Origin: Exophiala sp. HKRS030
Taxonomy: Eukaryota; Ascomycota; Eurotiomycetes; Chaetothyriales; Herpotrichiellaceae
Assembly (NCBI GenBank): GCA_023897205.1
Contig: JAHWDD010000007.1
Coordinates: forward strand, 4,526,001 to 4,590,000
Direction of reading: 5' to 3'
DNA length: 64,000 nucleotides
The notes beneath the pieces were generated by a model. The model searched no databases. It was not told where the DNA came from and saw nothing but the letters and a program-made list of their open reading frames with translations. The position numbers and the translations under genes are program-made. Positions 12,956 through 23,628 of the stretch are shown here, in pieces. Within the stretch, counting starts at the first letter, position 1. Each line of letters opens with the position of its first letter.

Positions 12956-14484
12956 TCAGTCCCATTTCTCAAATGCCCTCTCCTGCAACCATCTCCCCAA
13001 TTTTACGACGCGCCTGTCCACGCGATTGAAGTAGTCAGCACACGCGAAAACCAAGAAATGCATAATAATCGCTCCTGGCAACACGCCCCATGCGCTCGTC
13101 CACCCATTAGGCACGCGCACGGCCGGGTTATACCACTGCGCGATGACAGCGATCAAGAGCGGTACATGCAAGGCATAGATGCCAAAGCTCAGCTCGCCGA
13201 CATACTGGCTCCAACCACAGCGGAGTGGTGCTTGTAGTGTCGGATACATCTCCAGGGCTAGAACCATCAGAAACGAGCCAATTCCCAAGTAAAAGTATAT
13301 CTCGTCTGTGGACTTGTACCAACTAGGGATGACCTGTCGTAAAGCAGCCCAGGGCCAGTCGCCGAGGAAGCCGAGTCTGGTGCTGGAGATTGGTTCGCCT
13401 AGGAAAAAGATCGCTGTGATGAGAACGAGGCTCCAGATTATCTTGGAGATCAGGGACTGTCGTCTTGGGGAAGTCGTATGTTGGGGAGTGTCGATCGGGT
13501 TCCCAGACGTTCAGGGTTTCGTTTCAGAGCGATCTCGGCCACCAGCATGCCCATCAGGAATTCGGCCACGTAGATGGCATCCCAGATATAGCACGTAACA
13601 ATGAATGCGCTTGTCAGGGCCATGCGTGCGTAGACGCGGAGCTTACAAGTACCTGCAATGTAGATGAAAAGGATCATGCTGCCGCGGAACTCGACGGGTA
13701 TCGTCCACATGACTCCGAGGTACTTGTTTTCCAGTGTCTGCTTATAGTGGAATCCGCGAATATCGACAAACGGATTCATGAAGAACAGAAGCGTCAGACA
13801 CCAATCCCAGAGCTGGGCCCATATAGAGTCGATATACAGCCCGTAACCTCCGTTATACCAGCCCAGGCGAACCATGACGAGCGCAGCGAATAACGCAACT
13901 GTCGTCGAGCCATAGAGACGTATGCCGCGGCGAAACGTGCTACTAGCCAGGCTTGAGAGGAGTTTGTCGGAAGAACGATTGCGTGTGTTGATGAGCAAGC
14001 GGTAGGCGAGGACATAGCCTGAGATGACGAAGAAGAGGGAGACCATGGCTTCGCCGGCCATAAGAGCGGACAGAAAGGGCTGATCCCTCCAAGTAAAATT
14101 ATAGTCTTTGTAGCCATGAGCGAGAAAGACATTCCAAGCTGCGTAGCCACGAAGTGCATCCAGGTAGGCTGTCGGCCCAAGCGGTTGTGTTAGACGGAGA
14201 GAACTTGGTCTGAGGTATCGAGGGAGGCATTGAACGAGGACGCTCGTCAGATCAGAGGTGTTAGGCCTGGACAACTTCCATCTGAGATCTTTGATTCTCC
14301 ATTGAAATCCGTGACGCGGACTTGAGGTCATGGGACCTGGTCTGTCTTCATCCAAAGGACTGCTTTCGTCGAAGGTCGGTGAGTCCCTTGTCTTGAGTTC
14401 ATGCTTCTCGAGCTCGATATCATCGAGTCCATCCTGTTCATCATCAACATGCTCTGGTAAAGGCACTGGTTGATAGGCAGCCAT
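12956..14484 (-). CDS. Membrane acyltransferase 3 family protein (one frameshift)
   Basis: Starts with ATG at 14484 (MAAYQPVPLPEHVDDEQDG). About 100 hydrophilic residues come first, then the acyltransferase-3 core: YLDALRGYAAWNVFLAHGY (with the family histidine), MVSLFFVISGYVLAYRLL, a series of hydrophobic helices including MWTIPVEFRGSMILF, and the late segment YVGELSFGIYALHVPL. These multi-pass enzymes transfer acyl groups to sugars, sterols or natural products. The first frame stops at 13450 after LPQDDSP, and the second continues LISKIIWSLVLITAIFFLG to the stop at 12956. No splice site fits. One extra base in the run at 13453-13455 joins them (1530 bases, 509 aa). The partner or substrate is unknown. 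Oxidative enzymes lie on both sides at a distance. Confidence 0.87.
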
Positions 14485-15148
14485 GATGCACACCCAAATC
14501 TCTGGGGAAAAGGCACCTGTGATGCGGTGCTTCCATCATCGTTGCCTTGAGAGGATATATATGGATATTCATTCACGCTGACCCCTCTGGTAAATGAGGT
14601 GGTGTCGCCAGCTTGGCACTGGAAATTCAAAATGCCAAACACCTGTCATCCCTTCTAGCGACTGCAACTAGCTCGTATGGCAGTAATAAATAACTAGGTT
14701 TCAACGGCTGGCAGATCCGAGAGACTGGGGTTAGAAGATTGAATGAATTGTGGCAGCAGCATAGTCAGGCTTCAGATATTGCCAAGTCATTGCTTCAGCT
14801 TCAAGCTTGTGTCTGTTCCAGTGGAAGCTAGGAGAGAATTCAGGGGATAATCTATCCCAGCTATGCCAAGCTTTCAAGCACAGTCCCCATCATACAGACA
14901 CCTAGGTATGCCTGATTGGTCCGTTGTGAGATTTTTCTCCCCTTTCCTTGAGCCTTGCACTACTTGACGGGGATCCTTCGTATTGAAGGCTCTCAGCTTA
15001 TCCTTGATGCACGAAACTTGGCGTATCGGCCAACTGTGTAATTCTTCAACAACGTGCTTCTACACGCAAAGGTCGTCGGTTCAAGCTGGAAGAAATATCC
15101 TCACGCACCATGACTACCACAACGTATCATGGTGAATAACAATTAAGT
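14485..15148. other. Intergenic spacer
   Basis: Holds the acyltransferase promoter and the 3' end of the FAD monooxygenase gene, both minus strand. No gene or repeat was recognised. Confidence 0.5.
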
Positions 15149-16567
15149 TCAACTCAGCTGTTGCTCTTGAAATGGCTCTCGGCATAGATTCTCATACTTG
15201 GCCTTTATCGCGTCGATATTTTTCCAAGTAGCCGCTACTAATTCGTCTCTCCTCTCGCATGCTTCGGGACCAGCAGTAACGACTCGAGTCTGGCCCTGTG
15301 TTCGTGCACCTTTCACCAATGCTGCTGTCCGAGGTTGCCTGCTTTCGGCGAAGGTGCGGAAAATATCTGCCAGTTCAACATGGGTCAAGTTATTTTCGAA
15401 AGGTTCTTCCTTCCCTGACAGATCTGGCAATAAACGCGAAAGGTGAAAACAATCTTCCCTGTTAAGCAGTTAGTAACGTGTTCGAGGGGCAGGTGAAGAA
15501 ACAGTACAAAGCCTGGTTAGCTCCTTGGCCCAAATGAGGACTGGTCGGATGAGCTGCATCTCCTATAAGCACAGTGCGTTTAGAGAACCATTGATGTGGC
15601 TGCATTTCCTCTCTGTCATATAGTCCAAACTTGATGATTCGGTTGGCAGATTGTATTAGTTGTTTAGGCGCTTCGTCTTTCCAAGACTCGACGTGCACAA
15701 GTAATTTTCGTTTCCGCTCCTCCATTTCGTCTGCGGTAAAAAGTCCCCACGCAGCTTCTGAACCGGACTCCTCAGGTAAGGTCAATGCCCAAGATGTGAT
15801 ATCTGATGAAACTGGATAGGAGATAACGTGAACGCCTTGGCCATACCAATTCCTCATACATGAATGCTGCTTCAGTGATGCAGGGGTGGGAGATAGACCC
15901 GCGGTCTGCGAAGTTTAGCATGTGTTGACAAGGGCTAGGCAATGAAGATTGTTACCTGTGTAAGACCAGTAAAAGTGGGAGACTCTTCCCCAAACCCTTT
16001 TTGCTTCAACATTACCCTCCTTGAGGCGGCTTTGATTCCATCACAACCTATGAGAAATGCACCCGAGACAGTTCGACCACCCTTGAAGTGTGCAGTGAGT
16101 GAACTGTCGGTTTCCTCAATGTCCTCTAGCTCCCAACCTTCCCGGATATCGATTTCACTATCAAGCACCAGGGCTTTCAGCTTCAGGTTGAGGTCTGTCC
16201 GTTTGACACCCATTGCATGTTGGCCATAGTTCGTCTTGAATGATTCAGGCAGGTTAGAGAAGCCGAGGAGATCACCGTTTGAGGTGCAGTCCAAAAATCC
16301 TTGCAGTGGCCAAGATGCCCTTTCGAGGGCCGGAGTGACCCCTACCAGGTTCAACACTTTCAACCTATCATAGATTAGTAAACTAAGACCGTGTGCCGTC
16401 AAACAGAGAACTAACCCATTGGGCATTAGCATGAGTGACGCCCCAGCGTCTCCCAATCTGGAGACTTTTTCAAACACAATTGAATCATAACCTTTTGCTT
16501 TCAAGAGGCGGGCAATAACAGGACCAGCTACGCCGCAGCCAACGATGAGAACGGTACTGCTAGACAT
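15149..16567 (-). CDS. FAD-dependent monooxygenase (FAD_binding_3 type)
   Basis: Four exons on the minus strand: 16567-16416, 16364-15956, 15905-15508 and 15458-15149 (1269 bases, 422 aa), all GT..AG with matching phases. The N-terminal Rossmann motif is VLIVGCGVAGPVIARLL. The middle GD motif is VLIGDAAHPTSPHLGQGANQ, followed by ALEDCFHLSRLLPD across the last junction. This is the class A flavoprotein hydroxylase fold, related to salicylate and zeaxanthin-type hydroxylases, which uses NAD(P)H and O2 to hydroxylate or epoxidise small molecules. There is no signal peptide, so it is probably cytosolic. The reading frame is intact. It neighbours an acyltransferase gene on the same strand, and a shared metabolic role is possible but unproven. 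Confidence 0.93.
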
Positions 16568-18217
16568 GATTGAAAGGGGATGTTTTTTATTTTTGACTCA
16601 GAGCGAGTTAGGGTTGTGCCCTGACTTGTTTTGTCGTACTGTTTCTTTGGTACCTGAGTTTTGCAGTCCTGCGACAGGCACTGGGTCTTATAATGCTTTC
16701 AAACATGACGCAGACAACGCATGGCATGGTGTTGTATGCCCATCCAAGGCTCTGGCGGTTATACTCGGACTGAGGGCAATAGAAATAATGGCGATGGATA
16801 ATGGATTTTCCATACGAGTGCGGGATGACTCATGTGTCCCCTGACTAACTCAGCCTTGAGAAAGACCAAGAGCAAGGGCTCTTCAATGCCAGGCACTTCG
16901 GAGCAATAGCTCAAGTGCAGTGGTAAAACTGGATCTGACGTCATGGCGTTGGAAAAAGGTAACAGCGGCCTCGGCATCTGCCGGGAGGCACAAGTGGTTT
17001 CAAGACTCAGGGCAAGGCCCATTCAGGTAGTCATTTGCGGAGAGAATCTCACCATCGCTCTCCTTTCGCATTGCAGCTCGGTGCTAGAAGCTGACCGTCA
17101 TACCAGTTGGCCCCCTGTGGTCCATGAATACCGCAACAAGAAAACGTTGAGGAGGAGAGAGGAACAAAAAAGAAACGCATGGCTACCGTCGGCATCACAG
17201 GAGGAAGGTGATGTGTGCACGAATGCTCCAGTCGCAGGGCGGAATGGACGCGTATGGCAAAGTCTCGACTGTCGCCGGGCCAACTCTGTGGTCAATCGAA
17301 TGCATATGGTCTAGCAGAAGCATCCCAGATTTCAGTGCATCGATGAGATTCTGGTGTCCTTTTTGTTGCCGACTCACGCGCACGTGCCATAAGGGCTTGG
17401 CGACCTAACCGAATCAGACAAGTCGCGTCAAGAAGATGAGACGCGTCGCGGTGATGCACGTGTTGCCTACGCCATCAGTGGCTGAGCCACACTCAAAGTG
17501 GCTTGGATCGATAAGAGCAGCCGATAAGATGATGCCTCTAATGCTTGAGCAGCTCATGACATCACCATGCATGCTGCTAACATTGGTTACTTCCTGCCAA
17601 AACAGGGCCCAAAACAAGTACAGAGCACCTGGTCGTCATCCACCTATCCCAGGTCGGAAGAAGATCTTCAACCATCAAAACCATGTGCATCAAGCTAAGT
17701 ATGGAGCATGGAAGCCATATGGCAATCAACAAATCGACAAGACTTGGAAGTTGAAATAGTGTATACCAAGATCAAGTTTGCAAGGTCCATCCCTCTCAAG
17801 GTTAGCGTCAACGGCGCCTGCCATGATCGCATATCATTGATTGATTAATGAGTCGCGACTTCCCTCACTCTTGATGTTTTCTTATCTTGCTCTACAAGAA
17901 ACAGTATCACTTACAGCCTCATTCCGCAGCTGCTTTTCTACCAACCTGCGCCTATCTATCAATAGATGTGTATTGTTACTTGCAGATTAACGCCAGAGAC
18001 TTCATCCTCCCCACGTTATAAGGGCTCCAGGAAGACCACTGTCAAATATTTACAGTTCAGTGTTGTTCAGCAGAATTGCGATCGGAATCTCTCGACGAAC
18101 AAACACGGCAGAGTAGTAGACGAAAAGCTTGTACCATCGACATGGCTGCAGAAACCAGGAAACCCCAGGATGTTATAAAACACCCTTCTCACTCAAGACA
18201 ACCCCAGTGGTACCACC
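16568..18217. other. Intergenic, divergent promoters
   Basis: Between the FAD monooxygenase (minus) and the thaumatin-like gene (plus), so it contains both promoters. Several short open frames occur but none is recognisable. The true first exon of the thaumatin-like gene may lie at the right end. Confidence 0.45.
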
Positions 18218-19479
18218 ATGCTCTACCCGGCGATCACGATCGACCTCCTCTTTGGTCTCAACTTTCCTCATCCTTTCCCTCTTTTCAAATTCCGCCATCG
18301 GTGACTCGACATTCCAACCAAGGATTCATCCTCGAGATACCACGGTTCCCCTCCGTATTACCAATCATTGTCCTGAGATGATCTGGCCGGCGATACTGAC
18401 TCAACACGGAACCGGGCCACCAAGCCGAGGTTTCGAATTAGCTCCGGGAGACTCGAATCCTCAGGAAGTCAGTGGTGATTGGCAGGGACGTGTCTGGGCG
18501 AGAACGAATTGTAGTTTTGCTACCTCTGGCGATCCTGCGAGCGGTCAAGGCGGCGTCGCATGCCAGACAGGTGACTGTGGACAATTTATGGAATGTCAAG
18601 GAACAGTAGGTCTTCTCCTTCTCACAGTGAGTTGATCTTGGAGTCAAGATTACTGACGCCAGACTTGTTATAGGGTCAAGCTCCAGCAACACTAGCAGAA
18701 TTTACTCTAGCGAGCGCTTCACATCAAGATTTTTATGACATCTCCCTTGTCGATGGGTACAATATTCCCGTTGGCATAATATCATTATTAGCATTGACGG
18801 GGAATTCGAGTTTGACTGATATTCCCCAAACCTCACCAACCCAGTTTGTATCGGCACATCCTCAATGTTGGCCAATGTCGCCGATGCTTCAGATCTCACT
18901 TTCGGAACCAATTCCACCTACCCAATCCCACTGGAGCAATCCGTCACCCAAAACTTTGTCGAGCAATGGTGTCCATGGCCATTGCAACTCACTCCACCGG
19001 AAAAGCCAGGCGACGGAATCTATCCATATCCTGATGACAAGATCCAACGACCCATTTTCAATCCTTGTCTAAGTGCGTGTGCCAGGTGGAACAAGCCGGA
19101 ATTTTGTTGTACTGGTAAGCACGGTACACCAGCTACCTGCTCGCCAAGTCAATATTCGACCCAAGCAAAAAGAGTTTGTCCAGATGCATACAGCTATGCA
19201 TATGATGATCAGTCAAGTACATTTATCATCCCTGAAGGTGGTGGCTATGAGGTTGTCTTTTGTCCTTCCGGACGCAGCTCCAACATTCTGGCCACATTTG
19301 GTGATCAAATGCGACAACTGGCTCAAACAGGGCAAGTGACAAAGGAGATCCGAGATATTGCCCAGAACACAACGTACATTGCAAAGATGAATGATGCTGG
19401 GACGGCGGTCACGGAACCAGGCGCAAGTCTTATCGCTTTGGTGATATTATTGGTATGGGTGTGCATGGGCGATTTCTAG
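18218..19479 (+). CDS. Thaumatin-like extracellular protein (one frameshift, start uncertain)
   Basis: Exon 1 ends at 18605 (GTAGGT donor) and exon 2 runs 18674-19479. The protein matches fungal thaumatin-like proteins throughout: [77 protein letters not shown] and [10 protein letters not shown] hydrophobic signal-like segment ([17 protein letters not shown]) precedes it. The C-terminus ends in a hydrophobic stretch ([18 protein letters not shown]) that could be a membrane span or GPI signal. After SSLTDIP the frame must shift: one extra base in the C run 18824-18827 restores [15 protein letters not shown] and makes exon 2 divisible by three. The ATG at 18218 is the nearest but is out of phase with the signal segment, so the start is unsure. 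Such proteins are secreted and some bind or cleave beta-glucans. Confidence 0.85.
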
Positions 19480-19711
19480 ATGGACTCGGACCCTTGGATA
19501 ACAGCACCGTGCAGTGGAATTCGAGATGGCTGGTGTCAGACGTCTGTTTTGGGCGAATAGCCCTGATAGTGGTTGGATATTTTCTCAGACTGCAGATCTG
19601 AACGTAGGGCCACGGATGATGATTAGATGTTTTCAGATGAGCGTTTGTTGATACCCCTATAAGAGCCGAGCACATGATATTTATTAGAATAGAGCGACTG
19701 AACCAAACTCT

Positions 19712-20063
19712 TCATCCAGGATTTAGATCAAAGTTCGAAACGTTTCGCGGTGCAGTTACACCTGGGATCACTGCAGTATTGGATCCCGGCCACGGTGCGT
19801 CCTCTCCACCATACAGAAGTGCCCAGAGAAATCTCAATTCACGCGAAGGCAATTTCTGCATAAGCACTTTAGTTGCGGCAACTTGAATCTGTTTCTTGCG
19901 ATCGACATCATTCTGCGCGAATGCCGCTGCTTGCGCCTCAGTCAGATAGCTGTCATGGAGGATCGACGCAGGTTGATGTTGCCGCGAGGGTTTGACCGTC
20001 GATGCCGGGATCTGGTCTGAACGAGAAAGGGCATCGCTGGTGGTGGTGGTAGTGGTGGTAGTA

Positions 20064-20113
<50 letters not shown>

Positions 20114-21009
20114 GCCGAGATCTCGGACCGTGTCGTCGTCTTCTAACTGAGTGCTCTTGTCTCGAGCCGCGTCTGTGACCTCAACAGTCTCGCCTCGCGC
20201 GGCTCGTTTCTCTCGGTACGCATCCATGTATTTGTCCATGGGCTTCCCGTCGACCCAGTCGCCGATGAAGTCCGACGATGATACCGCAGAGGCTTTGTTA
20301 TTGTTGTTGTTGTTGCCCTTGTTGTTATGACCATTCTTCGCCGGCTCGGCTTGAGACCCAAGCAGTTCTTTGGATCTGCTTTTCTGCAGGCCTGGCGCCG
20401 TACCCGTACCCGCACCAGCACCAGCACCAGCCCCGTCGGCGTCAGCGGTAGAGCCCTTCTTCACCTTCTTACCCACCCCATCACCGTGACTGTCAGAAGA
20501 ACCAGTACCACCACCACCACCACCACCACCACCACCATCCTTCGGCGCGTATTTCTCCTCCAAAGCCCTCCAGATGTCCGACGCCAGCTCCAGCGGCTCG
20601 GCGATCTTCCACGGCTCGCTGCCCGGCGCCAGCGTCGACATGATCAGCGCTTTGGCACGGGCGTTCTTGGTCCAGAAGTCTTCGGTCTGGCTGGTCGATG
20701 CCCCACGGATGCGGATGTGGAGATGTGCGTTGGTAGCGTCGGGACGAAGGGAGGGAGGTCGCTTGTTGGTGCGGGCGAGGGAGGTACTCCGGCGGGTGGC
20801 GCTAGTGGTCCTGCTGGTGGTGGTGCTGCTGCACTGGGTGGTGCGACATGGTCGTGAGGGTTGTTGGCGGGGCTCGCAGATGAGGATGCTGGTGCAGCTG
20901 TGTTTGCAACGGGTGTCGCGGTTGATGGGCGATCACCGCCGGTGGCTGAGGCGGTCGTGGCAGTCTTGTGTTTAGCATTGTTGCTGTTGGCCTTCTTCTT
21001 GTTTGGCAT
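19712..21009 (-). CDS. Hypothetical protein with poly-Thr, poly-Gly and poly-Asn tracts (one frameshift)
   Basis: Starts MPNKKKANSNNAKHKTATTA at 21009. The N-terminus is rich in Ala, Pro and Ser. The first frame stops at 20644, but a second frame continuous to 19712 already reads upstream of that stop as TNKRPPSLRPDATNAHLHIR and TSQTEDFWTKNARAKALIM. One extra base in a G/C run near 20779-20781 joins the two (432 aa), though the exact place is a guess. Further on come a run of 10 Gly, an Asn run, a GAGAGAG stretch and a run of about 26 Thr encoded by a trinucleotide repeat. Short ordered segments lie between (FIGDWVDGKPMDKYMDAYRE). The end (QKLPSRELRFLWALLYGGED) looks structured. I do not recognise the family and assign no function. 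Confidence 0.65.
20038..20114. repeat. GTA/GTG trinucleotide repeat coding poly-Thr
   Basis: Imperfect repeat of GTA and GTG (TAC/CAC on the minus strand, read in frame as ACC/ACT). It encodes a run of about 26 threonines in the minus-strand hypothetical protein. Confidence 0.9.
20506..20537. repeat. CCA trinucleotide repeat coding poly-Gly
   Basis: About ten CCA/ACC units that read as GGT glycine codons on the minus strand, inside the same low-complexity protein. Confidence 0.88.
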
Positions 21010-21564
21010 CGCTGTGGCAGAACAGATCGGGTCGTGTTATGAGTACGGTGGATTTGGGCTGTGGACCGGACAGCTCGAGAAGCTGCGATGATCTATTGTC
21101 GGACCCCAAAGGTCGGGCATTTCTGGCCGTAGAAGGGTTCGCTGGTTGATCGCATTTGAATATGTTTGTGGAGTGGACTGGTGTTCGGTATGTACTTCGT
21201 TTAAAGTCGTTGAGGGAGCCGTGGGGAGCATGTAGATTTGGGTGACTTGCTTCGCAGTAACTACTCGTTACGGTGGATCATGTGAGTTCCCAAGTGCGAG
21301 ATGCATATTTCAAAGGTTGAACAACCAGGGCATTGAGGATTAGGTTTCGCAGGACGAGGTGTGTACAGTGCTGAGGAACTAGGACACCAGAATTCGAACG
21401 AATTCATTGATAGAACATTCGCCGGTACTGGTCAACCCTTGGGCGGGTGTTGGCATAACTTATCACATGGCGTAGGCTTGATGAATAGCACGACAGTCGC
21501 AGTATAGGCAGAATTTTGCACAAAGTCTACAATTTCAACAGGTCGACAGGTCGCGTGGCATTCC
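21010..21564. other. Intergenic spacer
   Basis: Promoter of the low-complexity protein and 3' end of the GNAT gene, both minus strand. Nothing else was recognised. Confidence 0.5.
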
Positions 21565-22511
21565 TCAAGGCTCAAAATCCAGAGGTGTTTCTGGTGGGAG
21601 TCTGATCATGACCCTTTGAACACAGGTCTCTCTGGCCAGCGTCCTCGTTGCCTCACCGGCATCTGGCTTGAGCTTGATACCATCTGCGTCCGTGCCCGTG
21701 TCCACAGGCATCTGGGCCAACAATCTGAATCCTAGTTTTTCATACGTCCTTAAAGCATGAGAAGTCGATGTGTCTAGAATGACTGGCTTGTCGGGATACT
21801 CGCTGAAGTGTTGATCTATTTGATGCTCGAGCAGGGCAGACGCTAGTCCCTTGCCCACATGCCGCGTATTGATAGCAACCATCTGCACGAAACCGCAGTC
21901 CTCGGGTCGATAGCCGTTAGGTGGAAGGTCCTTCAGGGTTTTGTCGAACATGGAGTTGATGTTGGCTTCGAAGATGTTTTGTATTCGGTTGAAACCCGTC
22001 AATCCGTATTTCCAGGGCGTCAATAGCGAGAGAAATCCCGATCTCCACAATGTCAATAGGTCAAATGCGCCGAGTCTCACATTCGGTTGTAGCCAGAGTA
22101 GAATGGCGCCGATGTTGTCGCCGTTGGATATGTCTGGCGCTTGGGTGTCGGCGACTAAGACATGTCCTCCGAGAAGATACACTAGCTCTACGAGGGCGCG
22201 ATAGAAAGAGACACGCACTTTCTGGGGACGACTGAGCTGGCTTGGATGTTGATTGGTGTTGCCGACTGGGACGGGTTGGATGGCGGTGCTGACACCATGA
22301 AACCAATTGTGGTTCCTGTCTTGCAATGAGCCATTTCTCTCGTTACACTGGAGCAAATCAAGACTCACCACACAGGAAGAAACGCGTTACACAAGATTCG
22401 TGAGAGTTGGTCAAACTCATCTCGACTTGCGGCACGGAATTTCAGAGTGATTTCTGTGCACTGTGGTTGCAGATTTACCCCTGGGATCGCCATATCTGGG
22501 CGGCGAGACAT
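21565..22511 (-). CDS. GNAT-family N-acetyltransferase
   Basis: Two exons on the minus strand (22511-22369 and 22315-21565) joined through a TG|G tryptophan codon; 894 bases, 297 aa. It begins MSRRPDMAIPGVNLQ; a second methionine seven residues in (ATG at 22493) is an alternative start. The acetyl-CoA motif A is VAINTRHVGKGLASALLEHQ, with an R-x-x-G-K-G core. It is followed by PVILDTSTSHALRTYEKLGF, the usual GNAT beta-bulge and alpha-4 region (YEKLGF). Such enzymes move an acetyl group from acetyl-CoA to an amine. Fungal relatives of this layout, with a hydrophobic central part (LLTLWRSGFLSLLTPWKYG), are mostly uncharacterised. The substrate is unknown. Reading frame and splice phases are intact. 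Confidence 0.88.
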
Positions 22512-23628
22512 TGAGGAGTCTCGGAAGTGAAGTGGAACGAGTGGCGGAAGGCGATATACCTTCTTCTATACATGTGCCATCCCTCTGCATCCAGCAAGGC
22601 GGGACGCAAGGGTTGAGTTCGTAGCGAAATGATACTAGAGCCTTAGTTGCCTCTACCTCGTCGGTTGGGACGGGGAAGGAATCCTCTTTCCTCGATGCAG
22701 AAATACGAGGAACGACCATGTTTTGTGGGGTACGAAATACGCTGAGATCAGCGGCGATCCGAGGTGAGACACTAGAGAGTCAGAGACCATTTAATCACAC
22801 CACTAAAGATTATCTCGGTGGTCAGCATTGATCTCGATTCTTGACTTTTTGCTCATTGACAAATCGAGACTGGAAAGCGGAGAGGATTTGGTTCTGGCCG
22901 TTTGTGATCGAGACATTGAGTTCAATTGAGCCCTCATGCGTAGACGACCTGCATGAAACACGAGGCCAAGCTTCGACAGCTGCAATCATGTCAAAGGCTT
23001 TGTGTTTCTTAAATATTTGGCCCCAGTCCAACGCCGTTCAATCAAAGCAAAGCTAGGCTGCTGTGGTCTCTTCGTGTACTCTTAATGGCCTTGGATTCCT
23101 GGTTTAGAGGTAGTCAACGGTTACGCATGGGGTCTTTATCAAGTGCTCGTCTTACCTTTGTATTGGTGAGATGTCATTCCCTTTAACGATTTACAGTGCT
23201 TGCCTCAGTCGGAGGTGGATTGTCCAGTGTCAAGACGGTCTGCCAGTGTTGACCTGAAGGGTGTACTGATACAGCAATCTCGAGGCTCAATCCTAGAAAT
23301 TGCTTTCTGGACACCCTAGTCGTTGGCACGGCGAAGGCTTTCGCTATTAGTCCGCATCCCTCGTGGCGAATATAGATTGTGGAGGCGCGGGAGATCAAAT
23401 GCTAGATCGTGTTTGAGACCTGTTAGATATAGGAACCACCGGATAGATCATGCAACGCTGCTGCGGGCCACATTCCATGGAGGTTATAAATGAGATCTGA
23501 CTGCTTCCAAATCCAAATTTTGATCTCCAGTTTAGTCTCAAGTTCTTTAGCTTTCAGAGCGATCCATATCTAACGACTGATATCGTATCCACTACTGCTC
23601 TGGCAGCATATTGTCTTACAAAACCACT
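22512..23628. other. Intergenic spacer
   Basis: About 1.1 kb between the GNAT start and the 3' end of the flavin monooxygenase gene. Only short unrelated open frames are present. Confidence 0.5.

Noticed and set aside
13440..13510. Intron joining the two acyltransferase frames
   Set aside because: No donor and acceptor pair in the right phase was found. A one-base correction joins the frames without losing sequence.
20327..20975. Plus-strand frames opposite the poly-Thr protein
   Set aside because: Composition reflects the repeats of the opposite strand. The minus-strand reading has ordered, protein-like blocks and a clean ATG.
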